64,000 nt of DNA from Hymenobacter mellowenesis (GCF_030581005.1 NZ_JAUQSX010000009.1:221530-285529); one strand, 5' to 3'; numbered from the stretch's first letter, positions 1 to 8,856 are shown. Notes: a model not told the origin generated them from the sequence alone. Numbers and translations: made by a program.

Positions 1-1334
1 AACGCCGCCAGCAGCCCCGCCCCGAAGCCCAGCGTCAGCTTCCAGTCGTGGGTTTGCTGGTAGGCGAAGGCGAGGATGAACAGGCCGATGACGCCCAGCA
101 CCACGCCCCGCACCGGGTCGGGCGCGGCCGTGTCGTCCTCAAACGCCGTGCGCAGTACCCGCAGCGGCGACACGCGCCGGACACTCAGCAGCGGCAGCAG
201 CGCGAAGAGCACCGCCATCAGCAGCCCCGTGAGCAGCCCCGTGCCAATGGCGGCCCAGGAGATGCTCACCGTGATGTCAACGGGCAGAAAGTCGCCCAGC
301 ACGCGCGGCAGCAACACTTGTACGGCCGCCCCCAACGCCGCGCCCAGCACCGCGCCGATGAAGCCCAGGCCGGCCGTTTGAATCAGGTAAATCAGCAGCG
401 CCTGGTGGCCGCTGGCGCCCAGGCAGCGCAGCACGGCCACGGCGGCCAGCTTTTCGCGCACATACAAGTTCACGGCGCTGGCCACGCCCACGCAGCCCAG
501 CAGCAGCGCCACGAAAGCCACCAGGCTGAGATAGCGGGTGAGGTCGGCGAAGGCGCGGCCGGTCTGGCGCTGGCGCTCGGCCACGGTATCGGTGTCAATG
601 TCGGCCGCATCCAGCCGGGCTTGCAGGTTTTTGACAGTGGCCGCCACATCGGCGCCCGGCGCAAACCGGTAGCTACGGGTGTAGCGCACCCGGCTGCCGC
701 GCTGCACCAGCCCGGTGGCCGTCACTTCTTCCAAAGGCAGAAACACCGTCGGCGCCACCGCCGAGGTAATGCCCGACTGCCCCGGCGTCTTCAACACCCG
801 CCCAATAATGGGCAGCACCACGTTGCCCACCTGCACCGAATCACCGATTTTCGCCCCGAACTGCGTCAGCAGCGCGTCATCGACCAGGGCGCCCGGCGCG
901 GCCGTGGTATCGGCGAAACGGGCGGCGGCGCTGGCTGGCTGCGTTTCCCAGGCGCCGTAGAAGAAGCCGCCGTCGCGGGCGCGCACCTGGGCCAGCCGCG
1001 TGCCCCGGCCCGGCCGGAACTGCACCAGCGAGGCAAACGAAACTTCCCGCGTGCGGGCCGTGCCTAGGCGGGCCAGCGCCGGTTCTAGCTTGGCATCAAA
1101 GGGCTGGTTGGCGCTCAGCACGAGGTCGGCCCCGAGCAACTCCCGGGCCTGCGAATTGATGCTGCGGGCCAGGTTGTCGCCGAAGGAATTGATGCCCACC
1201 AGGGCCGCGATGCCCAGAATAATGCTGGCCATGAAGAGCAGCAGGCGCGCCCGGCTACGGCGGCTGTCGCGCCACGCCATACGGAAAAGCCAGGCGGTAG
1301 AGGTGCGGGAGGCGGGTAGGGGGGATGTCGTCAC
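1..1334 (-). CDS. ABC transporter permease, FtsX/YbbP-like, C-terminus beyond window
   Basis: Inner-membrane permease of the MacB/FtsX type, probably moving or extracting a lipophilic substrate with the ATPase encoded at 2513-3205. Reading leftward from 1334, the frame stays open to the window edge, giving about 444 residues. A first membrane segment (LLLFMASIILGIAALVGI) follows MAWRDSRRSRAR, then a periplasmic domain, then further hydrophobic segments after VNLYVREKLAAVAVLR, a motif typical of FtsX domains. The GTG at 1334 gives 18 residues before MAWRDS; the ATG at 1280 is an alternative start. Pairing with a YbbA-like ATPase and a TesA-like esterase matches the conserved ybbP/ybbA/tesA neighbourhood known from proteobacteria. 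The C-terminal part is missing only because the window ends. Confidence 0.85.
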   Translation of the reverse strand, partial: MTTSPLPASRTSTAWLFRMAWRDSRRSRARLLLFMASIILGIAALVGINSFGDNLARSINSQARELLGADLVLSANQPFDAKLEPALARLGTARTREVSFASLVQFRPGRGTRLAQVRARDGGFFYGAWETQPASAAARFADTTAAPGALVDDALLTQFGAKIGDSVQVGNVVLPIIGRVLKTPGQSGITSAVAPTVFLPLEEVTATGLVQRGSRVRYTRSYRFAPGADVAATVKNLQARLDAADIDTDTVAERQRQTGRAFADLTRYLSLVAFVALLLGCVGVASAVNLYVREKLAAVAVLRCLGASGHQALLIYLIQTAGLGFIGAVLGAALGAAVQVLLPRVLGDFLPVDITVSISWAAIGTGLLTGLLMAVLFALLPLLSVRRVSPLRVLRTAFEDDTAAPDPVRGVVLGVIGLFILAFAYQQTHDWKLTLGFGAGLLAA

Positions 1335-1445
1335 GAAATGAATAGAATACAGAAACAGTTGGCTGATATGAATTAAGACGGAAAAGAAGGCGGTACATTT
1401 TAGTCTGCTTCGAAGCATCTTGCATCTTCTACCCCGTAGGCCACG

Positions 1446-2474
1446 ATGCCCAGCAACCAGTACTTACGCCAAATGACTACACAAGGGAGTCGCCCAATAA
1501 GCAAATCAGGCAGCAGAGGTTGGAGGCGTTGGTATTGGTTGACAATGGTTTGGGGATTGAGTTGGCTGACGCTGAATGCCTGCAAAACCGCCATGCCAAC
1601 CGCACCCGAAGCGGGTGCCGCGCAGGCGCTGCCCACCACGGTCAACCTTGTGGAGCAGACTTTAGCGGTCCACGGAAGGGTTTCTCATCCCGGCGATTCA
1701 ACTCGCGGGTTTCCGGGCCTCGATGTCGTTTTCAGAAGCCTAAGTTCTGACTCCGTCCTGGAAAGCCGGAAAAGCACCACCAACGCCAGGGGCGAGTACA
1801 ATGTAGCCGTGACTGAAAGACCATTGTATCAGGTGGCACTCATGAAGGATGGCCTCACCATTGAGTTACTGGAAGTTTCACTTCGCCACAATCGTATCGA
1901 TTCCCTTGGCGTAGTGCAGAATTTCTACCTCAACTATGATGAAGTAGAAGAGGAAGATATGCCGATATATCAAACTTTTTTTGATGTAAATCGGGCTACG
2001 TTAAAACCGGAGTTTTTGCCTCGGGTAGACAAGTTCATTAAGCGGTTTAAGGACGCTGACTCCGATAGCCTCGCCATAATCATCGAAGGCCACGCCGAGC
2101 CAGGAGAAGTTCCCAACGGCCACCGTAAAACCGAGCAATACTTGATGGGAATAGGCTGGGAGCGGGCCCGGGCAACCTGTGCCTATCTGGAAAAGAATGG
2201 GGTTCAGGCCAGTAAGTTATTCGTGGTAAGCTACGGGGCCCAGCGTCCGGCCGCACCTAATACCACAGCTGAGTATCGCAGGTTTAACCGCCGGGTCGAA
2301 TTGAAATTTTCGCTGTTGAGCTATATTTCCAAATACCGCAGCGGTGGTTTCGCGCCCAATTTATTCGGCGGCCGGGTCTTCCCCTATCTGCAATCATCCT
2401 CATCCGTCAACAAATACTCTGGAAATAAGCCGGCTCCAACTATCCGCCATCTGAAAAGACTGCCTATTAAGTAA
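1446..2474 (+). CDS. OmpA-family lipoprotein with peptidoglycan-binding-like domain
   Basis: Predicted outer-membrane lipoprotein of 342 residues. A basic N-terminus and hydrophobic stretch end in a lipobox (LNAC, Cys46). Residues about 65-150 look like a carboxypeptidase-regulatory or transthyretin-like beta domain (VHGRVSHPGDSTRG). Residues about 175-295 form an OmpA C-terminal-like domain: the pattern FFDVNRATLKPEF, IIIEGHAEPGE and YGAQRPAAPN followed by RRVELKF is what such domains show around the peptidoglycan-binding loop. The ATG at 1473 is a plausible alternative start that keeps the lipobox. It lies between the permease and ATPase genes but on the opposite strand, so it splits what is normally an adjacent pair. 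Base composition is slightly lower in GC than its neighbours. Confidence 0.75.
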   Translation: MPSNQYLRQMTTQGSRPISKSGSRGWRRWYWLTMVWGLSWLTLNACKTAMPTAPEAGAAQALPTTVNLVEQTLAVHGRVSHPGDSTRGFPGLDVVFRSLSSDSVLESRKSTTNARGEYNVAVTERPLYQVALMKDGLTIELLEVSLRHNRIDSLGVVQNFYLNYDEVEEEDMPIYQTFFDVNRATLKPEFLPRVDKFIKRFKDADSDSLAIIIEGHAEPGEVPNGHRKTEQYLMGIGWERARATCAYLEKNGVQASKLFVVSYGAQRPAAPNTTAEYRRFNRRVELKFSLLSYISKYRSGGFAPNLFGGRVFPYLQSSSSVNKYSGNKPAPTIRHLKRLPIK

Positions 2475-2512
2475 TGGGTTTGAGCAACGCGGCAATGACC
2501 ACCAGCCTGCTG

Positions 2513-3205
2513 CTATTTCCCGCTGATTTTCCGCGCCACTTCCTCCACCACCTTGCCGCCGCGCAGCCGCAGCGTGCGCTGCGTCTTGGCCGCCAGCTCC
2601 AGGTCGTGCGTCACCAGTACCAGCGTGGTGCCGGCTTCGCGATTGAGGTCGAATAATAAATTTACCACCCGCTCGCTGGTGTCGGGGTCGAGGTTGCCGG
2701 TGGGCTCGTCGGCGAAGAGCACGGCGGGACGGTTGGCGAAGGCGCGGGCCAGGCTCACGCGCTGCTGCTCGCCGCCCGAAAGCTGGGCCGGGTAGTGGCC
2801 GGCGCGGGCGGCCAGGCCCACGCGGTCGAGCAGCTCCAGGGCCGTTTTGGTGGCGCCGCGCTGGCCGCGCAGCTCCAGCGGCACCAGCACGTTTTCGAGG
2901 GCCGTGAGGGTGGGCAGGAGCTGGAAGTTCTGGAAAATGAAGCCCACGTGCTCGTTGCGCACGGCGGCGCGCTGGTCCTCGCTCAAGTGGTCGAGTTGAA
3001 TGCCGTTGACCCAGACGCTGCCCGAGGTGGCGCGGTCGAGGCCGGCGCAGAGGCCCAGCAGCGTGGTTTTGCCCGAGCCTGACGGCCCGACGATGGCGAA
3101 GGTGTCGCCGGCTTTGAGGTCGAAGCTCACGGCGTGGAGCACGGTGAGCGGCTGGCCGGCGCTGGGATAGGTTTTGGTGAGATTATCGACGCGGAGGATG
3201 GACAT
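2513..3205 (-). CDS. ABC transporter ATP-binding protein, YbbA/LolD-like
   Basis: Cytoplasmic ATPase of 230 residues that should power the YbbP-like permease at the window's left edge. Walker A (GPSGSGKTT, residues 40-48), Q-loop Gln92, signature LSGGEQQR (142-149), Walker B VLFADEPTG (162-170) and switch His200 are all present, so it looks catalytically intact. The frame extends upstream to 3325, but the start at 3205 (MSILRVDNLTKTYP) is preferred because family members begin here and the extension reads through a palindromic intergenic stretch. It is divergent from the esterase gene at 3414. It could equally be annotated LolD-like; the permease partner argues for the YbbA-YbbP subgroup. Confidence 0.9.
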   Translation of the reverse strand: MSILRVDNLTKTYPSAGQPLTVLHAVSFDLKAGDTFAIVGPSGSGKTTLLGLCAGLDRATSGSVWVNGIQLDHLSEDQRAAVRNEHVGFIFQNFQLLPTLTALENVLVPLELRGQRGATKTALELLDRVGLAARAGHYPAQLSGGEQQRVSLARAFANRPAVLFADEPTGNLDPDTSERVVNLLFDLNREAGTTLVLVTHDLELAAKTQRTLRLRGGKVVEEVARKISGK

Positions 3206-3230
3206 ATAGTAAAGGACTAGAAACACATAT

Positions 3231-3295
3231 TTGCGTCTCGTCATTGAACGATAATAGGACGACCTGTTGGGGCGGGTGTTGACGACGAGACGCAA
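3231..3295. repeat. Inverted repeat in the divergent ATPase-esterase promoter region
   Basis: The 12-base arm TTGCGTCTCGTC (3231-3242) is repeated as its exact complement at 3284-3295, with a 41-base spacer. It lies in the 208-base divergent gap between the ABC ATPase and the esterase. It could be a small dispersed repeat or an operator for one or both genes; the sequence alone does not decide. Confidence 0.6.
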
Positions 3296-3413
3296 TGATG
3301 CGTTGCTACATCCCACTTGTCGCACAACTACGCCGCCACCCGTTCGTTACCCAAGACGTGTAAACCGCCGACATGTTTTTCCGCTTTACGGTTTCATGTT
3401 CCAAATGCCGCTT

Positions 3414-4097
3414 ATGAAATTCCTGAACCTGCCCTTAGCTGCCCTCCTCGGCCTGGCCCTCACGGCCTGCAATTCCAGCCCCACGGCCGAAAAGCCGGCC
3501 GCTTCAGTCCCCGCCGTGGCGCAAGCTCCTGCTGCTGAAACCGGCAAAAAGCGTCTGCTATTCTTCGGCAACAGCCTGACGGCCGGCTACGGCGTGGAGC
3601 CCGAACAGGCCTTCGCCGGCCTCATCGGCCAGAAAATCGATTCCCTCAAGCTGCCCTACGAGGTCATAAACGCCGGCCTGAGCGGCGAAACCACCGCCGG
3701 CGGCCGCAGCCGCGTGGGCTGGATTCTGAAGCAGCCCGTGGACGTATTCGTGCTGGAGCTGGGCGGCAACGACGGCCTGCGCGGCCTGCCCCTTTCGGCC
3801 ACCCGCGAAAACCTGCAGGGCATCATCGACACGGTGCGGCGGCGCAGCCCCGGCGCCCAAATCGTGCTGGCCGGCATGCAGATTCCGCCCAACCTGGGCC
3901 AGGCCTACGCCCGCGATTTCAAGGCCATTTACCAGGACATTGCTACCAAAAACAAGCTCGTCCTCATTCCCTTCCTGCTGCAAGGCGTGGGCGGCGACCG
4001 GGCGCTTAATCAGGCCGATGGCATTCATCCCACGCCGGCCGGGCATCGCATTGTGGCCCGCACCGTGTGGGCTGTGCTGGAACCGCTGCTGCAGTAG
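3414..4097 (+). CDS. tesA: SGNH-family esterase/lysophospholipase, TesA-like lipoprotein
   Basis: Serine hydrolase of the GDSL/SGNH family, 227 residues, probably hydrolysing acyl esters or lysophospholipids in the periplasm. Block I is FGNSLTAGYG with nucleophile Ser54; block II Gly is in AGLSGETT; block III is GGND (117-120); block V holds the Asp202-His205 pair in DGIHPTPAGH. A signal sequence ends in a lipobox (LTAC, Cys19), so it is predicted to be lipid-anchored. The start at 3414 begins the signal peptide; ATGs at 3396 and 3405 are possible. Divergent placement beside a YbbA-like ATPase mirrors the E. coli tesA-ybbA arrangement. The TAG stop lies inside the outer end of a palindromic repeat. 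GNSLT replaces the classical GDSL/GDSLS, which is common in this subfamily. Confidence 0.88.
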   Translation: MKFLNLPLAALLGLALTACNSSPTAEKPAASVPAVAQAPAAETGKKRLLFFGNSLTAGYGVEPEQAFAGLIGQKIDSLKLPYEVINAGLSGETTAGGRSRVGWILKQPVDVFVLELGGNDGLRGLPLSATRENLQGIIDTVRRRSPGAQIVLAGMQIPPNLGQAYARDFKAIYQDIATKNKLVLIPFLLQGVGGDRALNQADGIHPTPAGHRIVARTVWAVLEPLLQ

Positions 4098-4185
4098 CGC
4101 GGACTTTGTAGTCCGCGAACCCCCGTACCGTTTGATTGTCTTCCGGGTTTCCGCCCGAGACGCGGACTACAGAGTCCGCGCTACT
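4093..4185. repeat. Family A variant double-hairpin repeat between convergent genes
   Basis: Two 25-base arms (4093-4117 and 4161-4185) are near-perfect inverted copies, and each arm is itself a small hairpin (CGCGGACT/AGTCCGCG). This is the same architecture as the other family A elements, with the diagnostic core changed from CTGCG to TTGT/ACAG. It supplies the TAG of the esterase on the plus strand and overlaps the TAG of the convergent small gene. It may act as a bidirectional terminator or mRNA stabiliser. Confidence 0.85.
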
Positions 4186-4411
4186 ATATCACCCGCACCC
4201 CGTCGGTGTTCACCTCGTCGCGTAGAAGCTCCAGGTTGCGGTAGGCGAGGGGGCGGCCAGCGTCAGTGCTGAGGTCGGGCAGGGCTTCACGGGCAGCGTC
4301 GAGGGTGAGCTGGGTCAGCTTATGGGTGCCGAGGTAGATGGCCACAGGACGTCCCTGGCGGGCATCGTGGGCCGCCAACGCGTGGTCGATTTCGGCTAAT
4401 ATGGTGCTCAT
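4184..4411 (-). CDS. Small conserved-looking hypothetical protein, 75 aa
   Basis: I do not recognise this family. The 75-residue product starts MSTILAEIDHALAAHDARQG and ends DEVNTDGVRVI; it has no signal peptide or membrane segment and is predicted to be a compact soluble alpha/beta protein. Codon usage and GC match the neighbouring genes. It is convergent with the esterase, sharing a palindromic repeat at the 3' ends, and lies upstream of and divergent from glutamate racemase. No alternative frame in this interval is better. Function unknown. Confidence 0.6.
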   Translation of the reverse strand: MSTILAEIDHALAAHDARQGRPVAIYLGTHKLTQLTLDAAREALPDLSTDAGRPLAYRNLELLRDEVNTDGVRVI

Positions 4412-4519
4412 GAGCGGAGTGCGAGCTAAAACGGGGCAGAAATATAACGAGGTTTTCCAATAACCAAAAATGCGCCATCAACAGCGGCCGCGCCGGTGCC
4501 CCGGCCCGGTGGCCGCGCC

Positions 4520-4527
4520 TACCTTTG
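4520..4527 (+). promoter_or_regulatory. Possible -7 promoter box TACCTTTG just upstream of murI
   Basis: TACCTTTG matches the Bacteroidota -7 consensus TAnnTTTG. It ends only four bases before the murI ATG at 4532, so if used it would give a nearly leaderless transcript. No convincing -33 TTG element was identified at the expected distance, so this remains tentative. Confidence 0.35.
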
Positions 4528-4531
4528 CCCC

Positions 4532-5383
4532 ATGACAACTGCTACCCCTGTTGCGCCCGCTGCCTCGGCGGCCCTGGCGGCCCGGCCCATTGGCATGTTC
4601 GACTCCGGCATTGGCGGGCTCACGGTGGCCCGGGCGGTGGCCCGGCGCCTGCCCCACGAGCGTATCGTGTACTTCGGCGATACCGCCCATCTGCCCTACG
4701 GAGACAAAAGTGCGGCCGCCATTCAGGCCTATTCCGTCAAAATCTGCGACCTGCTCCTGCGCCGAAACTGCAAGCTGATTGTGATTGCCTGCAACTCGGC
4801 CTCGGCCGCCGCCTACGAGCTGGTGCGCGAGTACGTGGGCAGCAAAGCCCGGGTGCTGAGCGTGATAGACCCCATTGTGGCGCACCTGGGCCGCGCCTAC
4901 GCCGGCCGGCGCGTGGGCCTCATCGGCACGAAGCAGACGGTGAACTCCAACGTATACAAGAAGAAGGTCGACGACCTCGACGCGGGCGTCGACCTGCAGT
5001 CGCTGGCCACCCCGCTGCTGGTGCCCATGATTGAGGAAGGCTTCTTCAAAAACGCCATTTCCGACGATATTATCGGTACCTACCTCGGCAACGTCGCTCT
5101 GGCCGACATCGATGCGTTGGTGCTGGCCTGCACGCACTACCCGCTTATCAAGGAGCAGATTGCGCGCTACTACGCCGGCCGGGTCGATGTGCTGGATGCT
5201 TCCGACGTGGTAGCCGCCGAGGCCGAGGCCTACTTGGCGGCGCACGGGTTGCTGGCGCCCGCTGCCACTACGCTACCGTCACACCATTTCTACGTATCGG
5301 ATTTCACCCGCTCGTTTGAGGAAAGCACGCGCATTTTCTTTGAGCAGGAAGTGCACCTGGAGCATTATCCATTGTGGGAATAA
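4532..5383 (+). CDS. murI: Glutamate racemase
   Basis: Converts L-glutamate to D-glutamate for peptidoglycan synthesis in the cytoplasm. The product is 283 residues. The N-terminal motif MFDSGIGGLTV holds the conserved Asp24-Ser25; the two catalytic cysteines are Cys87 in IACNSA and Cys200 in LACTHYPL, followed by His202. All residues expected of an active enzyme are present. The start at 4532 (MTTATPVAPA) is chosen because the open frame upstream runs into non-coding-like sequence and a promoter-like box. It carries a short Ala/Pro-rich extension of about 20 residues before the family core. It appears to be a single transcription unit; the next gene is a secreted protein with its own promoter-like sequence. 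Confidence 0.95.
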   Translation: MTTATPVAPAASAALAARPIGMFDSGIGGLTVARAVARRLPHERIVYFGDTAHLPYGDKSAAAIQAYSVKICDLLLRRNCKLIVIACNSASAAAYELVREYVGSKARVLSVIDPIVAHLGRAYAGRRVGLIGTKQTVNSNVYKKKVDDLDAGVDLQSLATPLLVPMIEEGFFKNAISDDIIGTYLGNVALADIDALVLACTHYPLIKEQIARYYAGRVDVLDASDVVAAEAEAYLAAHGLLAPAATTLPSHHFYVSDFTRSFEESTRIFFEQEVHLEHYPLWE

Positions 5384-5449
5384 GCGCGGGCAACCATTCG
5401 CCCCGGCACGGGGTCATTATTTCGTAACTTTCCAGCCGCCGCCTGGGCC

Positions 5450-5457
5450 TACCTTTG
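5450..5457 (+). promoter_or_regulatory. Possible -7 promoter box TACCTTTG for the IPT/TIG protein
   Basis: TACCTTTG at this position matches TAnnTTTG and would give a leader of roughly 65 bases before the ATG at 5527. The -33 region is weak (a T-rich stretch near 5429-5431). Assigned on motif match and position only. Confidence 0.4.
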
Positions 5458-5526
5458 CGGCACACAACCACGTTTTTCATCACTTCTTCATTTTTCATAT
5501 TTCCGTTCACTTTACTCCCTTTTTGT

Positions 5527-8500
5527 ATGAAGCAATTCTTCGCTGGCAGGCTGCTTAAATGCCTGATGTTTCTGGCGTGCTTGTGGCCCATGGTGGGCTC
5601 GGCCGCGCCGTTCACCCCTGGTAACCTCGTGATAATGCGCGTTGGCGACGGCACGGCCTCGCTGACGTCGGCCGCCACGGTCGCTTATTTGCAGGAATAC
5701 ACCCCGGCCGGGGTGCTGGTGCAAACCATTCCGCTGCCCACCGCGGTATCGGGCAATAATCGCATCCTGACCGTAGCCGGCTCGTCGAGCACCGACGGCG
5801 GCCTGACCCGTTCGGCCAACGGTGCCTACCTCGTGGTGGGTGGCTACGACGCTGCTCCTGGCACGACTGGCGTGGCCGCCCTCGACCCCACGCTGAATAA
5901 CCGCATCGTGGGCCGCGTGGCTGCCGACGGCACCGTGGACACCAGCACCCGCCTGACCGACGCCACGGGCAACCTGCGTTCGGCCGCTTCGGTGGATGGC
6001 ACCAGCTTCTACACGGCCGGCTCGACCGGGGGCGTGCGCTACGTGCCCTTCGGCAATGCAGCGGGTTCGGTGGTTATTACCACTTCCCCCAGCACGCTGC
6101 GCTACGTCAACACGTTCGGAGGCAACCTCTACGTGAGCACCGGTTCCTCACCTTTCATTGGCCTGAGCCAGGTGGGCACGGGCCTGCCCACCACCGCTGG
6201 TCAAACGACCACGCTGCTGCCCGGCATGCAGGGCACCACTTCTACCACCAACGGTATCAGCCCGCTGGCCTTCTACTTTGCCGACCTGAGCGCCACGGTG
6301 CCCGGCGTCGACGTGGTGTACGTGGCCGATGATGGCGCCACTGCCGCCGGCGGCGGTATTCAGAAATGGAGCCTCGTGGGCACCACCTGGACGCTCAACG
6401 GCACCATTACCAACGCTACGGCCGTGCGCGGCCTCGACGGCCAGACCACCGGCACCACGGTGTCGCTGGTGGCGTCCGGCAACGGCGGCGTGTACCTGCT
6501 GAGCGACAACGCCGGCTACAACGCCGCTCCCAGCACCACCACCCTGCCTGCTCCCATTGCCACGGCGGCCAGCATGACGGCCTTCCGCGGCGCGGCCTTC
6601 GCGCCGGTAGCTGCGGCTACTGCTGCGCCCACCATCACGAGCTTCACGCCCACCAGCGGCGCGGCCGGCGCCACCGTGACCATTACGGGCACCAACCTGA
6701 CCGGCGCCACGGCCGTGACCCTGAACGGCGTGGCCATCACCGGCTTCACGGTGGTCAATGCCACGACCATCACCTTCACCGTGCCCGCCACCGGCGCCAC
6801 TTCCGGCGTTATCGCCGTGACCACGCCCGGCGGCACGGCCACCAGCACCGGCACCTTTACGGTGACGCCGGCAGCTTCGGCACCCACCATCACGAGCCTG
6901 AGCCCGGCTACGGCCGTGGCTGGCGGCGCGGGCTTCACCCTCACCGTGACCGGCACGGGTTTCGTAGCCGCTTCGGTGGTGAATTTCGGTACCACGGCCC
7001 TGACTACCACGTTTGTTTCGGCTACGTCGCTCACGGCGGCCGTGCCGGCCAGCGCCATTGCCACGGCGGGTACTTATAGCGTAACGGTGGCCAACCCCGC
7101 CGCCAGCGGTGGCACTTCGGCTGCTAGCACCTTCACCGTGACGGCCGCCACTGCTGCGCCCACTATCACGAGCTTCACGCCCACCAGCGGCGCGGCCGGC
7201 GCCACCGTGACCATCACGGGCACCAACCTGACCGGCGCCACGGCGGTGACCCTGAACGGCGTGGCCATCACCGGCTTCACGGTGGTGAACGCCACGACCA
7301 TCACCTTCACCGTGCCCGCCACCGGCGCTACCTCCGGCGTGATTGCCGTGACTACGCCCGGCGGCACGGCCACCAGCACCGCCACCTTCACCGTGACGCC
7401 CGCTGCCGTGACGCCCACGATTACGCAGCTCGCACCTGGCGTAGGAGTGATTGGCGGCGGCGCCGTGACGTTGGTAATTACGGGGACGGGCTTTACGTCC
7501 ACGTCGACCGTGAACTTCAACGGCGTTTCGTACCCGCAGACCACCAGCACGGCTACCAGCATTGAGGCCCTGATTCCGGCCAGCGCTTTCACCACGGCGG
7601 GCTCTTTCCCTGTCACGGTCACGAACTCGGCCGGCACTTCCAACGCCTTCACCTTCACGGTGAATAACGCCACGACGGCTGGCGCTTTCGAAGATTTCGA
7701 ATCCGGCACCAAAACGGGCTACGCCGCTGGTTCGGTGGTGCTGACCAGCGGTTCGTGGACGTTCTCCGACGCGCTGATTGGCAACGCGTTCAACGACCGG
7801 GCCAACGGCCTGAAGTCGGCTCGTATCCGCGTGGGCTTCATCCGCATGGACTTCGACAAGCCGACCGGTGCCGGTACGGTTATCGTGAACGCCGGCACGT
7901 TCGGCAACGACACGGGCGCCACCTTCATTCTCGAGAAATCGACCGATGGCGGCACGACCTTCACCACGGTGCCCGGCGCACCGGCCACGCTCACCAACGT
8001 GCTGACGCCCTACACCTTCACGGTGAACCAGGCCGGTAACGTGCGTTTCCGCATCACGAGCACAGCCACCGCCACCACCCAACGCATCAACATCGACGAC
8101 ATCTCGATTTCGAACTTCACGGCTCCGGCCGCGCCCACCATCACCAGCTTCACGCCCACCACGGGCGGCCCCGGCACCACGGTGACGGTGACGGGCACCA
8201 ACTTCACGGGGGCTACGGCCGTGCGCATCGGCAGCTTCACCGTGACTAACTTCACGGTGGTATCGGCCACGAGCATCACGTTTGTGGTGCCCGGCGGCAC
8301 GGGCAGCGTGGCCGGCCTCATCACGGTGGTGACGGCTGGCGGCACGGCCACCAGCACCGGCACGTTCAACCTGGTATCGGCCGTTGCGGCCAGCCAGGCC
8401 CTGCCCGGCCTCACGGTGTTCCCGAACCCCGCCACCGACCGCGTGACGCTGACCCTGCCCGGCGCGGGCACTGCCACGGTGGCCCTGCGCGACCTGGCGG

Positions 8501-8637
8501 GCCGCCTGGTGCTGGCCCCCGCCACGCTGGGTGCCAACAAAGAGGTAGTGCTGCCAGCTGGCCTGGCCGCCGGTGTGTACGTGCTCGAAGTGCGCCAGGG
8601 CGAGGTGTTCGCCGTGCGCCGCATCGTGAAAAACTAA
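5527..8637 (+). CDS. Large secreted IPT/TIG-repeat protein with type IX secretion C-terminal domain
   Basis: Predicted cell-surface or secreted protein of 1036 residues. A signal peptide (residues 1-26) precedes a beta-rich region of about 340 residues with repeated strand motifs (likely a propeller-like fold). Five IPT/TIG immunoglobulin-like domains follow at about 368-450, 455-545, 544-630, 632-715 and 869-955, each opening with a PTITSFTP-like motif. Between the fourth and fifth lies a jelly-roll-like segment (about 718-868, AFEDFESGTKTGY to INIDDISISNF). The last 75 residues (LPGLTVFPNPATDRVTL to VRRIVKN) are a type A sorting domain for the type IX secretion system. The start at 5527 begins the signal peptide. 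The first and third TIG domains are nearly identical in DNA. Exact ligand or role unknown; adhesion or polysaccharide binding is an inference from domains. Confidence 0.88.
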   Translation: MKQFFAGRLLKCLMFLACLWPMVGSAAPFTPGNLVIMRVGDGTASLTSAATVAYLQEYTPAGVLVQTIPLPTAVSGNNRILTVAGSSSTDGGLTRSANGAYLVVGGYDAAPGTTGVAALDPTLNNRIVGRVAADGTVDTSTRLTDATGNLRSAASVDGTSFYTAGSTGGVRYVPFGNAAGSVVITTSPSTLRYVNTFGGNLYVSTGSSPFIGLSQVGTGLPTTAGQTTTLLPGMQGTTSTTNGISPLAFYFADLSATVPGVDVVYVADDGATAAGGGIQKWSLVGTTWTLNGTITNATAVRGLDGQTTGTTVSLVASGNGGVYLLSDNAGYNAAPSTTTLPAPIATAASMTAFRGAAFAPVAAATAAPTITSFTPTSGAAGATVTITGTNLTGATAVTLNGVAITGFTVVNATTITFTVPATGATSGVIAVTTPGGTATSTGTFTVTPAASAPTITSLSPATAVAGGAGFTLTVTGTGFVAASVVNFGTTALTTTFVSATSLTAAVPASAIATAGTYSVTVANPAASGGTSAASTFTVTAATAAPTITSFTPTSGAAGATVTITGTNLTGATAVTLNGVAITGFTVVNATTITFTVPATGATSGVIAVTTPGGTATSTATFTVTPAAVTPTITQLAPGVGVIGGGAVTLVITGTGFTSTSTVNFNGVSYPQTTSTATSIEALIPASAFTTAGSFPVTVTNSAGTSNAFTFTVNNATTAGAFEDFESGTKTGYAAGSVVLTSGSWTFSDALIGNAFNDRANGLKSARIRVGFIRMDFDKPTGAGTVIVNAGTFGNDTGATFILEKSTDGGTTFTTVPGAPATLTNVLTPYTFTVNQAGNVRFRITSTATATTQRINIDDISISNFTAPAAPTITSFTPTTGGPGTTVTVTGTNFTGATAVRIGSFTVTNFTVVSATSITFVVPGGTGSVAGLITVVTAGGTATSTGTFNLVSAVAASQALPGLTVFPNPATDRVTLTLPGAGTATVALRDLAGRLVLAPATLGANKEVVLPAGLAAGVYVLEVRQGEVFAVRRIVKN
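6628..7398 (+). repeat. Duplicated TIG-domain DNA: 6628-6870 and 7156-7398
   Basis: About 240 bases encoding TIG domain 1 recur as domain 3 with only scattered, mostly synonymous differences, while the intervening domain 2 is strongly diverged. This indicates a recent intragenic duplication or gene conversion inside the secreted repeat protein. Confidence 0.85.
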
Positions 8638-8670
8638 ATGCTGACGCCGGGTTTTGCCCGGTTGCAGTTG

Positions 8671-8704
8671 AAAAAAAGCCCTCGCGTTTGCGAGGGCTTT
8701 TTTT
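8671..8704 (+). terminator. Rho-independent terminator after the TIG-repeat gene
   Basis: A-rich run, stem AGCCCTCG/CGAGGGCT with a short loop, then seven T residues, located 34 bases after the stop codon at 8637. This is a textbook intrinsic terminator and may work in both directions. Confidence 0.92.
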
Positions 8705-8856
8705 GTGGCCGGTTCTGCCTGGAATTTGTGGAAGCAGAAGCGGGGCGCGGTGTTGCGGTCGGGAACGATTGCGCAAGTAAATGCTGCCCACGGTTTGGCT
8801 GGAGTGCAAACTCGTCGGACTTTTAGCGGCCCTTACTATTCCAAAGCCTGCGCTGC

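Noticed and set aside
48..1067. Plus-strand open frame of 339 codons at the window start
   Set aside because: It lies opposite an FtsX-type permease whose membrane segments and FtsX motifs are clear on the minus strand.
6148..8082. Long minus-strand open frame opposite the TIG-repeat gene (about 640 codons)
   Set aside because: It is antisense to a gene with clear domains, is full of low-complexity Gly/Arg/His, and arises from repeated GC-rich codons.
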